Shown here in pieces: positions 1 through 10,715 of a stretch of DNA of 64,000 bases. Location of the stretch: assembly GCA_036346245.1 (NCBI GenBank), contig CM070753.1, positions 7,635,858 to 7,699,857 of the forward strand. Reading direction: 5' to 3'. The position numbers and the translations under genes are program-made. Every line of letters starts with the position of its first letter. The stretch's first letter is position 1. Below the pieces are notes generated by a model. It worked only from the letters and a program-made list of their open reading frames with translations, searched no databases and was not told where the DNA came from. Source of the DNA: Bonia amplexicaulis. Taxonomy: Eukaryota; Streptophyta; Magnoliopsida; Poales; Poaceae.

Positions 1-157
1 TTAGGAGAATGGTGGTAGACCGGATTATAGGATAAATAATCGTACCATAAAGAGGGATCATGGCAAGTCGCTTGATAGCAATTCTTAAGTGTTCATGGAT
101 CAACTAGGATCATGCATTCTTGAAAAATCTGTTTTAAAAGCCAAAGCGTACTCGTGC

Positions 158-600
158 GGACGTGCGGTAGTTCCGATTTTAACGTCGGTACTACCGTCGA
201 GCGGTAGTACCGCTGGAAAAATCGGAACTACCAGCGATCGGAAGTTCCGAACCTCAAGCGGACCCATTTTTCCAGAGAGCACCCTCCGGACTCATTTCCA
301 AAATCTGAGGAAGCGGTAGTTCCACTGTCAGAGCGGTACTACCGGCCACAGGTAGTTCCGGAGGGGATCGGACCCTTTTCTCCAGAGAGCACCCTCCGGA
401 TGCCCGCTGAGTTTTTAGGAGAGCGGTAGTTCCACTGTCAGAGCGGTACTACCGGCCATGTGTAGTTCCGGAGGAATCGAGCCTTTTTCCGAGAGTGACT
501 TTTGGAGCTCGGCTCAGCGGTAGTACCGCGCCGACTTTGCGGTACTACCGGTGAGCGGTAATCGACTTTACAACGTCGGTAGTACCGCTACCGACGGACC
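158..600. repeat. Array of GCGGTAGTACCGC-type motifs in LTR U3
   Basis: At least ten copies of a short motif of the form CGGTAGTACCG, CGGTACTACCG or GGTAGTTCCG occur in both orientations. Its perfect form has GCGGTA and TACCGC arms around one central base. Part of the array lies on a tandem duplication of roughly 110 bp (about 246-360 and 361-475) that shares the CCAGAGAGCACCCTCCGGA segment. It lies 150-580 bp upstream of the TATA box. CG-rich inverted motifs in the LTR regulatory region are known from Sireviruses. A role as transcription-factor or repressor sites is inference. Confidence 0.75.
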
Positions 601-741
601 AACGATCACCGCAGAAGCTCGACATAGCCGTTACGATCGCCGATAGGGGAGGCGATTACTCGGCCTCGGCCGTGTGGTAGTTCCGCTCGCCCTGATTTTT
701 CTGGAATTTGTTCCAAACGGCTAGTTTTGGTAGGTGGAAGG

Positions 742-749
742 TATAAATA
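742..749 (+). promoter_or_regulatory. TATA box of LTR promoter
   Basis: TATAAATA stands in a GC-richer stretch, downstream of the repeat array and about 650 bp before the LTR end, as expected for the U3/R boundary of a Sirevirus LTR. The same octamer is used by the other Sirevirus LTRs in this window. Confidence 0.65.
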
Positions 750-1403
750 CCGCACTAACGCTCATAGGCGGTGGCTAGAGACTCTATTGATCATTCTTGA
801 GCATTGGACATTCACTCCACACCTACTTTCACTCTTGAGCATTCATTTGAGGTCTTTGAGCAAAAAGTGCATAGCATTCACTAGTTTGATCCTTGGCACT
901 AGTTTGCAATCAAGCGAAGCTTGTGATTTGTTACTCTTGGTGCTTGCCGGCACCTGGACGATTGGGAGAAGCTTGATCGGTGATCTTCTCAAAGAAGCTT
1001 GTGAGAAGACCGGTTTTCTTGTGAAGGTTGGAGCTCGCCTACCGGAGCGGGAAGAGCTACCTCTAGTGATCGAGGTGCTTGGCTAATTTGTGGAGCCGTT
1101 CGATTCGCTCGAGCTAACCTCAACGTGGACTAGTGGGAACCGGCAAGTTTCCGATACCACGGTAAAAACATCGAAGTGTGCACATCTCTCTTTTGCTTTC
1201 TAATAGCTCGAAATTTACGTGCTTAGTACTTTGTTTAGCCCTTGTTAGTACTAGTATCGCTATTTGCTTGACTAGTATTGTGTAGGCTTAAATTGTCTTT
1301 CATTCTTGTTCTTAGAATTAAAGAAATTTAATCTAGTTGAAAAGAAAATTTAAAAACCGCCTATTCACCCCCCTCTAGTCGGTATCCTTGATCTTACAAC
1401 GAG

Positions 1404-2965
1404 GTAGAGGCCGCTTCTTCATCTCATCCTGGACCTCCTAGACATATCCAAAAATCTCATCCTTCTGAGCAGATTATTGGAGACCTCTTCGAGCGTGTTA
1501 CCGGCTCAAAATCTGGCTCATCTCAATTCTGTCTTCATTCTGCTTTTATTGCCTCCTTTGAGCCCAAAGATGTTTCTCATGCTTTATCTGACGAGTCTTG
1601 GATCAATGCCATGCATGAGGAGCTGGAGAGTTTCGAAAGAAACAAGGTTTGGACGCTTGTTGAGCCCCCTCAAGATCACAATATCATTGGAACCAAATGG
1701 GTGTTCAAGAACAAGCAAAGTGAGGATGGGGTAGTCATTGAAACAAGGCTAGGCCGGTTGCATGTGGGTACTCCTGGGTTGAGGGTCTGGATTTCGAGGA
1801 GACCTTTGCCCCTGTAGCTAGACTTGAGGCCATTAGAATTCTGCTTGCCTTTGCAGCTTCTAAGGGTTTCAAGCTTTACCAGATGGACGTCAAGAGTGCC
1901 TTTCTCAATGGCTTCATTGAGGAAGAAGTCTATGTCGACGACCTCCGTGTTTCGAGAACCCCAAATACCCTAGTCATGTGTACAAGCTTTCCAAAGCGTT
2001 GTATGGACTTAAGCGAGCTCCTAGAGCTTGGTATGAGAGGCTTAAGTCCTATCTTTTGAGGCATGATTTCGAGATGGGTAAAGTTGACAAGACCTTGTTC
2101 ATTTTGGCATAATGACCTTCCGTCGCCCAAATTTATGTCGATGACATCATCTTTGGCGGCTCTTCCCATGCTCTAGTTTCACAGTTCTCGGATGTCATGA
2201 GCACCGAGTTTGAGATGAGCATGATGGGTGAGTTGACATTCTTCCTTGGCTTCCAAATCAAGCGAGACTCGGAGGGTACCTTCTTGCATCAAGGCAAGTA
2301 CACTCGAGACCTCCCGAGACGCTCGACATGAGTGACAGAAGCCGGTGTCAACTCCGATGGCTTCTACAGCTTCTCTTGACCCAGATGAGGATGGCGAGCC
2401 AGTTGATCAAAAGGAGTTCAGAAGTATGATTGGCTCTCTCTTGTACCTCACTGCCTCGAGACCGGACATACACTTTCCATGTGTCTTTGTGCTCGGTTTG
2501 AGCTTCTCCTCGCAGATCTCACCGCCAGCGGTGAAACGCATCTTCGGTACCTTCGAGCTACCATTGACTATGGTATCGGTTCTCTTCCTCCTCCCGCTCA
2601 TCCCTTAGAGCCTTTTCGGATGCGACTTTGTTGGTCAGAGGATAGATAGGAAGAGCACTCGGCACCTACCGGTTCATTGGCACTTCTCTCGTTTCTTGGT
2701 CTTCGAGGAAGCGATCCGGTGTTGCAGATCCACCACAGAGGCCGAGTATGTTGTGCTGACCGATTGTTGTAGTCGGGTCCTTTGGATGGTCTCGACTCCG
2801 TGGGACTTTGGGTTGCTTATCGACCGTGTTCCGCTCTTTTGCGATAACACGTCTATGATTAGCATTGCTAAGAACCCAAGCAACACTCTCGGACCAAGCA
2901 CATCGATATCGATATCATTTTCTTCGAGACCATGTAGAGAAGGGTGACATCGTGCTTCGCCAGGA
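1404..2965 (+). pseudogene. Degenerate Copia reverse transcriptase and RNase H
   Basis: Conceptual translation in shifting frames gives the start of the Copia RT domain (residues like MHEELESFERNKVWTLVEPP from 1611), the SAFLNGFIEEEVYV block near 1890-1935, the YVDD catalytic box at 2134-2145 and an RNase H-like segment from about 2640 to 2960 ending near the RDHV block. The frame changes at about 1760, 1940, 2110, 2310 and several places in RNase H, so no long protein can be made. Many of the small differences from the second copy (32400-33755) fall at CAG or CTG triplets, and some of the breaks may be sequence errors. The identification as Copia pol is firm; function is lost as written. Confidence 0.85.
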
Positions 2966-4707
2966 GAGTGACCACCACCGGTGATATTTTCACCAAGCCT
3001 TTGGATAGCACGAGGTTTTCAGCTCTGCGAGGAGAGCTTGGGGTGGTCTGTCCTTATGGACTGTTGTGAGGGTGAGCTTTGGGCTTTATTGCTTTATCAT
3101 ATTATTTATGCTTCTGTCTCCTTACTGTTGCATTGCATCTGCGGGTGCATTGGGTTTAGTCCTTCTAGCATAGGTTAGAGTGTGTCTCTTGCTGAGTTGC
3201 TTAGACTCCTTACTCTTATCTTGTGCTTTCAGGATAGCTATTTCTTATCTCACTAGGTTGAGCTCACTCACGTCTTTTAGGTTCTAGCGAGGGTTGGGCC
3301 ACCCTGCGGGTGAGCAGCACGTGTTTGCTCTCTAGTGTGTGTTTTCTCAACATTGTTCGTCACGGAGTCATATGGGGTAGATAAGAGTCATCGAGCCATT
3401 AGTATTCTCTATCTTATCTATGCTTTAAGGACTGCTGTTTCTCGCCTTCTTTGCCAGCTTCTCATTTATATTGCTTTGGTTCAAGGGGAGTTCATTTGGG
3501 AGCTTCTGAAGCTTAAATTTGACGTAACTCAACTTGAACTAAAAGTTGCATCACATGTTGAGGGGGAGCTGGATTTTCTGCATGTCATTTTGCATTATAA
3601 GGTAACTACATTGAGCCTTGATTATTATCCGGATATGACATGCTTAAGATGTCTTACATCTTGCCATGATTTATGCTTATTTGCTAGATTTATCATGACT
3701 TCATATGTGCAGACTAACTTTTGCTATGATGAGTTAATTAAAACTTGCTCTACCTTGAACTAAAAACTTGTCATGATTAGCAATTAAAATTAGTCTTTCT
3801 TGAGCTATCCTTTTATGAATCATGCCATGTCAAATAGGCTAAGTTGAGCGTTGAATCTCTCTTTTGAGCCTTAGATTGAGCTGTTTTAGCCTCTTGATGA
3901 TGCATAGGTCAGTACAAGCTTCTCATGAGACGGCTTGCCATTGCACTAGGCATGAACTCAGGGGGAGTTTTGGATGACCAAGATCATTTCCTTAAGCTTC
4001 TCGCTTGGAATGATCGCATAAGGCTTGAGATCTAGCACATGATAAAAATATGGGTTGCAATCAACCACGAAATTTAAAAGAAAAATATCATTTGTGCTCA
4101 ATTTGCTTAAGCTAAGTACTTAAAACAATGTTTCACTCTTGAGCATATAGCACTCTTTTTGGACTCATTATTAGATTCTTGGTTCCGCTTAGCTTGATTG
4201 ACATGGCTTGCATCATCCTTGGATGTCTCTAGCTAGACTTTGCTTGTTGATGACTTGACATGATCACAAAATACACTAAATTTCATACTGTCATCTATTT
4301 GTTTCTAGCTGGTTTATACATATCCTGCCATGATCTAGATAGCTTTTCAATGAATTATGGCTCGGTGTAATACAATATGGTCATTTTGGATAATCTTCAT
4401 GGCTCTAATGCATAACTTGTATAAACAAACTTCAGCCATTTCATCCAAAATTGTGTTATATTCTCTCCTTTGCATACTTGATGTGTTTATTGCCAAAAGG
4501 GGGAGAATAGATTGGAGAAAAAGAAAATTTTTCAAATTCTGGGATCTTACTAGAGTTTTGGAGATCAATTTGCTCTTTATTTATTGCTCTAGTGTCCCTT
4601 CTGTCGACATGGTCATTATTTTATTTCCTATCTTTGGACCATGTCTTCTACAAACTCAAACTTCACATTTTTTCGGTGTTTGTCAATATACTCATCAAGG
4701 GGGAGAT
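2966..4707 (+). other. Sirevirus 3' untranslated region with repeated PPT-like motifs
   Basis: No conserved coding region. The block matches 38339-40040 of the second Sirevirus. It carries AGGGGGAG or near copies at about 3482, 3561-3568, 3960-3967, 4498-4505 and 4698-4705. The last one abuts the LTR and is the functional polypurine tract. Repeated polypurine tracts before the 3' LTR are a described Sirevirus hallmark. A 142-codon ORF at 3335-3763 is not open in the sister copy and is not taken as a gene. Confidence 0.75.
4698..4707 (+). promoter_or_regulatory. Polypurine tract of Sirevirus copy 1
   Basis: AGGGGGAG directly before the LTR start at 4708 primes plus-strand DNA synthesis in this element class. 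The context CATCAAGGGGGAGATTGAGAG is shared with the second Sirevirus at 40031. Confidence 0.75.
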
Positions 4708-4848
4708 TGAGAGATCATGTGGAGATGATCCCATGTTTGTGATGAGTATTTGACCCTTGTTTGAAAGAAAATTGAGTTTGTTTTGGGCTTTTCTTCTGAA
4801 GTCGTAGCTCGTCAAGTCAAAGTCGATACCGACCATGCATGACCGCTC

Positions 4849-5337
4849 GACCACTTGGGAACCGGTCGGAAGCCGGAATGCATGCGTACGACCACGCTAT
4901 AACACTCTCGGCGAAAATGACCGTGGTCGGAGTCCATTTGAGGGTCTACGACCACGCTGAGGTGTTCTCGCAAACCGACAAAGGATCGGAAGTCTCTCGG
5001 GTCTCTTACGACCACGTTGAGCGATCGGGGTTCTATGACCACGTTATGGCGCGTGGGTCTACGACCACGTGGTGCGATTCGATCACGTTATCGCTGGCAC
5101 TTCGACCACGTTGAGTAGTCGGGAAGTCTACGACCACGTTAGCGAGGGTTTGAACGTAGTCGGTAGTCGTGGCTAGGGTTTTCGAACATGTTGGCCGATC
5201 GGAGATTCGACCACGTTGCGGGTGTTCAAGATTCGACCACGTTGTGGTCTCGGACGTTCGATCACGTTGTGCGCTCGGGTGTTCGACCACGTTGAGGCGG
5301 TCAGATTCGACCACGTTGTCGGCAGATTGACCATGGT
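4849..5337 (+). repeat. CGACCACGTTG motif array in U3
   Basis: About fifteen units of the form (T/C)(T/A)CGACCACGTTG are spaced 20-75 bp apart, all in the same orientation, with intervening sequence that differs from unit to unit. Units begin near 4849, 4887, 4947, 5007, 5034, 5060, 5080, 5101, 5129, 5205, 5232, 5257, 5281, 5306 and 5328. Each holds an ACGT core in a CCACGT context resembling G-box/ABRE-type bZIP or bHLH sites. It ends about 600 bp before the TATA box. The array is plainly visible; the binding role is inference. Confidence 0.85.
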
Positions 5338-5935
5338 CGATGGAGCTCATTCAAACCGGTCGTGTGGGCTCATATGGTGTTCGATCATGGTGAAACTTGG
5401 TCGGTTGGGTTCCTTGTAATGTTGTGGACCTTTTAGACTTGTTCATTCATGATTTTGACAAGGTTTGACAAAGTCTAAAATCTGGGAAAAAGAGACTTGC
5501 TCTGCTGAGCTGAGCAGAGTGTCAATTTGTGTTGTGATCAGTGCTATGTGATGTGTTTGTTGTCTGTGTTGGTTGCAGGTACCAGGAGACAGTCTTGGTG
5601 AGGCTTAGGAGGTCGGGACTAGACAAGGGAGTTGTTGAGGTCTAGAACGACATGGAAAAGCCGAAGAGGACGTGTCTGCCAGGTGGTCTGACCGGTTGGA
5701 CAACAAGGCAAGTGGAGGAAGCTTCGGAAGCGGTGGAGGGGCATTTTGGAGAAATGCCAAAGGCTGGGGAAGCGTGTCCACCGGGAAAGCTCTTGTCGCA
5801 CCTTGGAGAGTTGGTGGTGCAAGCGGGCAAAGCGGTGGAGCCGTTGCCACTGGGTAATGGGCAAAGCACTGGAGGCCTGTAAAGCACTGGAGTCCTCTGT
5901 AATGGGTTGTCTATGGAGACCCGTTAGCGTGAGAC

Positions 5936-5943
5936 TATAAATA
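5936..5943 (+). promoter_or_regulatory. TATA box, Sirevirus copy 1 3' LTR
   Basis: TATAAATA followed by GAGAGG, 20-30 bp downstream of an inverted pair ATGGGTT...GACCCGTT that is conserved in the other Sirevirus LTRs of the window. Confidence 0.7.
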
Positions 5944-6844
5944 GAGAGGTTAGGTCTCAGGAGCAAAGTAAGGTTGTCCCCCCGAGGTGCTCTGAGTGTT
6001 TCTTTCTATTTGTGTGAGTTGTCTCTGGGTAGAGCATGGATGCTCATGTACCTCCGATGGAGTGGTCAGAGAAACCTCCATGATCAATAGAAAAGATTGG
6101 ATTCATCTCTCGTATCTTTCTTTATTTCATTCTTGAGATGATTTATTTGGTTCATTTGCCCTCCGCTTGTTCTTCTTGTTATATATGTTTTCCATGAGAG
6201 TTGGCTTGTTTCTCTTTGCTCGTAACCGTGAAGTTGTCTTAAGGTCGCTTTTGCCAAGACCATCCCTGAGAGCAAAGAACAAATCAGACAGAAAGTTGAG
6301 TTCTGTAGTCTACCGCCTGAAATCCTCTGCTCTGATTTTCGACTTTGGTTTTCTCTCTGACCGTTGTGAAGTTTTTGGAGGTTCTTGGTAAATTCACTTC
6401 TAGAGATCTCATTCTTGCTGGGTTTCAAGTCTCATGTGTTTTTGATCTCTGTGGAAAAAGTTCTTCAAATTCTTGCTTTGCGGTCGTGCGCCCGACAACA
6501 GAGTATTCACTGTTTTCATTCCTATGACCACGGCAATTTCTGTCGTCTACTGTTGCGGTCGTGCGTTGCCGACTTCGTTGTTCGACCACCTACCGAGACC
6601 TCGCCAAAGTCTCCGCTCTAGGGTGTTTCAATCACTGGTTCTCTCGATCGTTGCTCGTCAGTGGTTTTACCGTGACCGGTGAGTTTGTCTTTTTCTGCTT
6701 CTCTCTTAGATTTTCAGTAAGCAATCAATCTTCTTTTTCATAGCTATATAGCTATCGGTGAAAAGATTGGTGTGAATTTGTGGGAGAATTTTTAGGCACT
6801 ATTCACCCCCCCTCTATTGCCATTTCGGTCTTTCAGTTTGGTTG

Positions 6845-7221
6845 TGTAACATCCCATTTTTAGAAAGTTTTTGTTCTAATGCAAGGATTTCAAAATCTAC
6901 TTTCAATTTCAAAGAATTCAAATCTAATTTGCTGATTGCCACTCAAAATTTGTTGGAATTAAAAATTTTGTAAAACGCATCCCCTTCTCAAAACCCCCTA
7001 TCTTCTCAGCCGTTCCTCCACCCATCCTCTTCTCCCTCTCCTCTCGTTCTTCCCCCTCAGCCAGCGACCAGAGGAGGACGGCGACCACCTCGTCTTCAGC
7101 GATGGCGGCCTCGTCTTTAGTGCCCTACTGTGGCAGCACCTCAGTTCTGCCTCCCTCATGTGCACGCAGCGTCGCCGTGGTGAACCGTGCCCCCTCTCCC
7201 TGCTCGGCTAGAGGACAGCAC
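6845..7221 (+). mobile_element. Left part of an older chromovirus-type LTR split by Gypsy-1
   Basis: Begins TGTAACATCCCATTTTTAG, the standard start of the Del/Tekay-type LTRs here (the minus-strand Gypsy-2 LTR also starts TGTAACATCC). It continues into a C-rich leader until AGCAC at 7217-7221, where Gypsy-1 is inserted. The rest of this LTR resumes at 19739. No gene is seen in it. 6836-6844 is a short spacer to the Sirevirus LTR. Confidence 0.65.
7217..7221 (+). repeat. Target site duplication of Gypsy-1, left copy
   Basis: AGCAC immediately before the TG of the 5' LTR at 7222. The identical AGCAC at 19734-19738 follows the 3' LTR. Confidence 0.9.
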
Positions 7222-9184
7222 TGAAACAGCCCCAAATTTCAAATTTTTAGAATTTATTTGGAATTTTTCTTGAATTTACAAATTCTTACCCAATTCGGAA
7301 ATTTTCGGCAAAATACGCTTTCCCTTTTCTCTCTTTCTGCCTTCGTCTCCCCCTGGCGTCTTCGCCCTCGCGCGCCTTTCCCAGACGCCTTGCAAGCCGC
7401 CACCATGACGCCAAGACAACATGGTGGGCAGCCTCCACCGCGACCCAACGCCCGCTCACAGCGGTCAAGGGATGTAACCGCGCACCAGAGACCCTGTCAG
7501 CTCCCCCTCACAGCCTCTGCACCTGCCCATACCTCCCCTCTGCCCGCGCCTACGTGGGAGAAGCTCGGCCGCACCCCCTCTCTGTGGCCAGCTCGATACA
7601 CTCGATGCTAGGCCTCCCAATCGTGTGGGATCGACTCCAGACGTTCTCACGCCCCTCCTAGAGTAGCCAATTAGCTTCTCCTAGCTCCAGTCGCCGCCGA
7701 TCGCCTCCCCTGGTCCCGGTGAGCCTTAGCTCGAATCCTTCGATTCCGTCGATTACTTTTCGATTCCTCGCTCTTGAATGATCCTTAGTGCACCCTGATC
7801 ACAGTAGAACACTAGCTGGGACGGTAGCATTAGCCTAGTGTGCTGGCAGCTGAGCTCACCGTCGGCCGAAAAGACCTCACCGTGGCTAGCTTGATTGAGC
7901 TATCCCCGAGCTAAACTGCCACTGCCAGTGTGTTCCTAGTGTTCCGTAGATGGTGAAAGCACAGCCAATTTGGCCAGAGAGCCACCGGAGTTACCTAGCG
8001 CCGCCGTGGAGATCGTCTTCTTCCCGGCCAGCGCCAGCCTCCGTCGCTCATCCCCTGACCTCCCACTATGCCAAAATGGGATCCTAGTCTCAAACCGCTT
8101 CACTCTGTGAAACCCATTCCTACCCTAAAGCCCTGCCGTCGCCGTTTCGCCGGAGTGGGCGAGCTCGCCGCGCCGGGGAAAGCCGCTCGAGGTTGAAGAC
8201 GCGACCCGGGCGACGTGGAGCTATCTTGGTCGTCTGCGTGCGGTAATCCGGTTCGCCCACCGCCGTTTAAACGTGAGCCGTAGATCCTTCACAATCGCAT
8301 TATCCGAGCGCCGCACCGCGGATCGCACTCGTCCGCTGCAGCGTGTCGCCCATCGGCGAAGCGAAGGCGCGCCTGTGCCTGGCCTTTGGCCGCGCTCGCA
8401 TGGGCCATGGGCCGACCAGGAAAAGCCGGCCAGGCCGCACTGTTCACAACGTTTTTAATTTCAGAAAATGCATTAAAAATTGTAGAAAATTCTAGAAAAT
8501 CCCAAAAATCATAAAAATACACCATTTTGACCAGAAAAATTCCTAGAATTCAGAAATGACCTTTATTTCTTTAATTTTGAATTTTATAAATTTAAATGCA
8601 TGACTTTAGGCTTAGTAAAATCAATCTACTTTATATCCAAAAATTCAAATACCATTCGCTTTCCAAAAATTGAGCTTTATTATTACTCAAACATCTTTTT
8701 AAAGATTTTATACATTAGTATTTATTTTGTTATATTGATTTCCTTGATTTTATTAAAATCAAGGTTTGACTTGTGTTGTTATTTTATGTGTTTGCGCTAG
8801 CTCCCGAGTTCGTCGAGGTTACGAGCATGCATCCGAGCCGGTTGCACAGTTATACGAGATTGTTGAGATCCCAGATCAGCAAGGCAAGTCATAAGTTTTT
8901 GATCATGTTGAATCCCATGAAATTACAGTATTTAATATGATATTTGCATTATGGATAGTTGTAAAATGTTAATTGCTTAAACTAAAATATTTACAATGGC
9001 ATGATACTTAGTTATTCCTACCACTATTAAATGCCCTGCCTTACTTGATGGCCATATTCACATTGACAACCTTAGTAAATATTGATTTACAGTATTAAGA
9101 ATTATAGATCATCGCACATGACATTTTATACTACTAAGTAACATTGGCTACTGGCCATTAGAATTGGAAAATGTACATCAAAGT

Positions 9185-9370
9185 AGGAGTCAGAATGTGG
9201 GGTCATCACGATGTGATCCAAGCCCACGGCTCTGCTTTGGTAGAACCCGAGATAGGAGTCAGAATGTGGGGTCATCACGATGTGATCCAAGCCCACGACT
9301 CTATCATTGGGAGAACTAGGGGGAGGGTCAGAAAGTGGGGTTATCACACTGTGATCAAAGCCCACGACCA
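9185..9370 (+). repeat. Three tandem 70-bp units with ATCAC/GTGAT palindrome
   Basis: Units begin near 9185, 9254 and 9324. Each has the core GTCAGAATGTGG (third unit GTCAGAAAGTGG) followed by the inverted repeat ATCACGATGTGAT (third unit ATCACACTGTGAT) and CAAGCCCACG. The same three units are at about 18439-18625 in the 3' LTR. Confidence 0.85.
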
Positions 9371-10065
9371 AACCCTAGGTTTGGGCCTAAGGTAGAGAGG
9401 CTGGTGGGACTCCGGTTAACCGGACTAGGCCTACCGCTCTACCCTGGCATGGAGGCTGTTTGGTTTCGTGGTGGCTGGTGCTGTTGAGCCCAGCGGAAGT
9501 TTGTGGTTAGTGCCTCGGTGAAAATATAAGGACAAGAACCTTGTGCCAAATAAAGAACATAGTGATCGCTCAGACCACAGGAGTTGATTCGTCAACATCG
9601 GGTTTAGTAGTCGCTCAATTTGATTGAACATCTACAGTCGAGGTGTTTTGATGACGTGGTGTTAGGTATGTCGGGTACCTAACAACGATAGTATTGGCTT
9701 AAAACGGCAGGGAGAATTGTGGTTAATTGTGGCGTGGATCGAGCGGTGCTATCGGGTAGAGTCTATATAGAGAATTGAGCAGTGAAACGACCTGGCTTTC
9801 TTAACTCTGTCGCGGGAGTTAAGGGATCGTGTGGGTAAAGTTGAGCAGCTCTACAGAGTAAAATAATGGTATTCGAATACGCCGTGCTTCCGGTTAATGA
9901 AGCTGTGTTAATTGGGTGATTCCAAACATGAGGCATAAGTAGATCTTTGATGTTAAGATGGATAATGATGAACGCTTTGATAATTGAAAACCCCCTGATC
10001 TTAAGGAGCAAATGTTTTACTTTTGATGGTTTGCAAATAAAACTGCATCCACCAGTGTAATAAAC

Positions 10066-10078
10066 CCCTATATATACC
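10066..10078 (+). promoter_or_regulatory. TATA-like element in Gypsy-1 5' LTR
   Basis: CCCTATATATACC, about 400 bp before the LTR end, also present near 19325 in the 3' LTR. This is a plausible core promoter from position and composition only. Confidence 0.4.
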
Positions 10079-10476
10079 CATCCTTGAACATCCTTGCATA
10101 TAGTACAAAAGGATTACCCTTGTGGCTTGCTGGGTACGGTAGTACTCATACTTGCTAAACAATTTACCAGAAGGTCAATGGATACAAGAGGAAACAGCGG
10201 AAGAAGGAGCCCTGGAGGAGCCAGTCATGTCCGATGATGATTGGTGTTAGGTCTTAGCCTCGCTCAGGCCGCCTGGGTGTATTTTGTAATATTATGTGGT
10301 TTGTGGGTCTACGCGCCCGTTGTTATACTAATCTTACCTATATATTGTAATAAAGTAAAGTCTTTATTGTATGTGTGTACTGTTGTGATAATCGCTTTAT
10401 TGCGAACTCTGTAACTGTTCATTCTTGTACGGTTATGGAGTTCTGTACCGTCTCCAGAAATGGGTGTGTTACAGAG

Positions 10477-10494
10477 TGGTATCAGAGCAGGCAT
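10477..10494 (+). promoter_or_regulatory. Primer binding site of Gypsy-1
   Basis: TGGTATCAGAGCAGG lies three bases after the LTR end and is complementary to the 3' end of plant initiator methionine tRNA, the usual primer of these elements. Confidence 0.9.
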
Positions 10495-10715
10495 GCTTGA
10501 CTGTAGGACGAGACCTAAGGATAAGTATAAGGGCTATTTTGTGGCAAAACCTAAGTTAAAAAGGTAAAAAGAATTTACATAAAATATAAGAAATACTGTT
10601 GTCTTTTCTTAAAATGTTGCTCTATCATTTTAAATTTATTTATGCTTGAGTTTACGCTTTCTGCAAATGTTTATGTTAAATTGTATCTAACAGTAAGTTT
10701 TTCTTTGTTAAACAG

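Larger units (their letters stand above)
1..1398 (+). mobile_element. Sirevirus-like LTR, 3' part (cut by window edge)
   Basis: This is the downstream part of a Ty1/Copia LTR. It contains a TATA box, a pyrimidine-rich downstream part, and a terminus of the form TATTCACCCCCCTCTAGTCG followed by ...CTTACA, the same style of end as the Sirevirus LTRs elsewhere in the window. The base after its CA end begins ACGAG, and from there the sequence is collinear with 32198 onward of the second Sirevirus. The LTR therefore sits inside another Sirevirus, with ACGAG as the probable 5-bp target duplication. Its 5' end lies outside the window, so a solo LTR and the 3' LTR of a whole element cannot be told apart. 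The 119-codon ORF at 727-1086 lies in the transcribed LTR part and is not taken as a gene. Confidence 0.75.
1399..6835 (+). mobile_element. Sirevirus copy 1 (3' half)
   Basis: Ty1/Copia element of Sirevirus type, interrupted at its left by the LTR ending at 1398. It keeps the C-terminal part of pol (RT, RNase H), a 1.7-kb 3' untranslated region with repeated AGGGGGAG motifs, a polypurine tract and a 3' LTR. Throughout, it is collinear with 32198-33755 and 38339-41765 of the second Sirevirus, which establishes order and orientation. The 5' LTR, gag and integrase lie outside the window. The five bases after the LTR, GTTTG, may be its target duplication but cannot be confirmed. Confidence 0.85.
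4708..6835 (+). mobile_element. 3' LTR of Sirevirus copy 1
   Basis: Starts TGAGAGATCATGTGG after the polypurine tract and ends with the CCCCCCTCTATTGCCATTTC segment followed by GGTCTTTCA, so it has TG...CA ends. At 2128 bp it is about 400 bp longer than the LTRs of the second Sirevirus, mainly because of a CCACGT-motif array in U3 (4849-5337) that the other lacks. TATA box at 5936. The U5 end and the region around TATA are clearly homologous to the other copy; the middle is divergent. Confidence 0.85.
7222..10473 (+). mobile_element. 5' LTR of Gypsy-1
   Basis: From TGAAACAGCCCC to GTGTGTTACA (3252 bp). Largely identical to the 3' LTR at 16343-19733 but lacking about 120 bp that the 3' LTR has at 16579-16698. 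The first kilobase is C-rich and free of real genes; the rest is AT-rich. It contains a three-unit repeat at 9185-9370 and a TATA-like stretch near 10067. Apparent ORFs within it are repeated in the 3' LTR and are not genes. Confidence 0.93.

Noticed and set aside
727..1086. 119-codon ORF after the TATA box of the first LTR
   Set aside because: Lies wholly in the transcribed part of an LTR, has no recognised domain, and such ORFs are not maintained in Sirevirus LTRs.
3335..3763. 142-codon ORF in the Sirevirus 3' region, considered as an env-like gene
   Set aside because: The collinear region of Sire-2 (about 38680-39060) is not open in the same frame, and no signal peptide plus transmembrane layout is convincing.
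9185..9370. Three regularly spaced palindromic units resembling a CRISPR array
   Set aside because: Units are diverged, sit in an LTR and are duplicated in the partner LTR of a plant retrotransposon.
10477..10494. tRNA-like match at the primer sites
   Set aside because: Only the short complement of the tRNA-Met 3' end is present; there is no tRNA gene fold in the flanks.
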